From WGAB01 sp964406105 (GTDB taxonomy: Bacteria; Hydrothermota; Hydrothermia; WGAB01), in NCBI GenBank assembly GCA_964406105.1, contig CAYOQK010000048.1, positions 1 to 39,900 on the forward strand: DNA of 39,900 nt. Reading direction: 5' to 3'. The position numbers and the translations under genes are program-made. Within the stretch, counting starts at the first letter, position 1; each line of letters opens with the position of its first letter. Below, one piece after another: positions 39,690 through 39,900 of the stretch. The notes beneath the pieces were generated by a model that ran no database searches, was not told the DNA's origin, and saw nothing but the letters and a program-made list of their open reading frames with translations.

Positions 39690-39900
39690 TTAGCGACGTT
39701 CCTTGACTCGGGCCTTTTTGCCGATGCGGTCCCGAAGATAGTACAGGCGAGCCCGCCGTACTTTCCCCCGCCGGCGCACCTCAATCTTCTCAATGTAGGG
39801 CGAATACAGGGGGAAAATCCGCTCAATGCCGATACCCTGGGTGATCTTCCGGACGGTAAAGGTGGCCCCCAGGCCCGACCCACGCTTGCGGATCACCACA
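39690..39900 (-). CDS. rplS: 50S ribosomal protein L19 (5' end cut by window)
   Basis: Only the C-terminal 69-70 residues are in the window; the gene continues beyond the right edge. The visible part, including GATFTVRKITQGIGIERIFP and RRGKVRRARLYYLR, is the strongly conserved core and tail of L19, which lies at the interface of the 30S and 50S subunits. It ends in a basic KKARVKERR. rplS is usually the last gene of rpsP-rimM-trmD-rplS, and the hairpin right after it fits the end of that operon. Confidence 0.97.
   Translation of the reverse strand, partial: VVIRKRGSGLGATFTVRKITQGIGIERIFPLYSPYIEKIEVRRRGKVRRARLYYLRDRIGKKARVKERR

Overview
The window looks like chromosome from a GC-rich, diderm (Gram-negative type) bacterium outside mainstream Bacteroidota. 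The envelope is diderm: MlaEF-type lipid transport, a TolC/RND/adaptor pump, and a SprA-like outer-membrane giant. At least six secreted proteins end in a type IX secretion (T9SS) style C-terminal domain. However, genes carry strong AGGAGG Shine-Dalgarno sites, and several promoters are classic TTGACA/TATAAT with 16-17 bp spacing, which is not the Bacteroidota -33/-7 style. My inference is a T9SS-bearing candidate phylum (for example the WOR-3/Hydrothermae neighbourhood), possibly thermophilic; the window has no rRNA to settle this.

Layout. 1-1654 (-): 3'-truncated secreted Omp28/thioredoxin-fold protein. 1806-3286 (+): mlaE-mlaF. 3344-4036 (-): AT-rich orphan membrane protein. 4299-10462 (+): sprA and an overlapping ComEA-like helix-hairpin-helix protein. 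10459-13681 (-): histidine phosphatase, secreted M14 carboxypeptidase, tRNA-Asp and initiator tRNA-Met. 13763-20013 (-): a tightly overlapped efflux operon, tetR-tolC-adaptor-RND permease-PII-like protein, with a palindromic operator on its promoter. 20130-21424 (-): second TetR plus a YwiC-like membrane protein. 21602-24496 (+): secreted subtilase. 24607-27943 (+): compact operon of ParA, a 58-residue ribbon-helix-helix protein, a secreted cyclophilin and an acyl-CoA ligase. 28081-31233 (+): large AAA-ATPase with a C-terminal SARP/BTAD module. 31347-39153 (-): four secreted repeat proteins (SBBP, BNR-like and two FG-GAP paralogs). 39690-39900 (-): the end of rplS.

How the parts fit. SprA is the outer-membrane conduit of T9SS; the carboxypeptidase, subtilase, SBBP, BNR-like and FG-GAP proteins look like its cargo. 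They have a signal peptide, large extracellular domains and a terminal beta-sandwich with a D-x-T/A-G-R ... G-V-Y pattern. The other T9SS parts (PorK/L/M/N, PorU, PorV) are not in the window. The efflux operon appears autoregulated by its first gene.

The least familiar items are the ParA-RHH pair with repeats in its promoter, the reversed-order SARP regulator, the AT-rich orphan, and a set of regulator genes with no Shine-Dalgarno and -10 boxes almost touching the start codon. No CRISPR array, insertion sequence or prophage was seen. Positions derived by hand counting may be off by a base.
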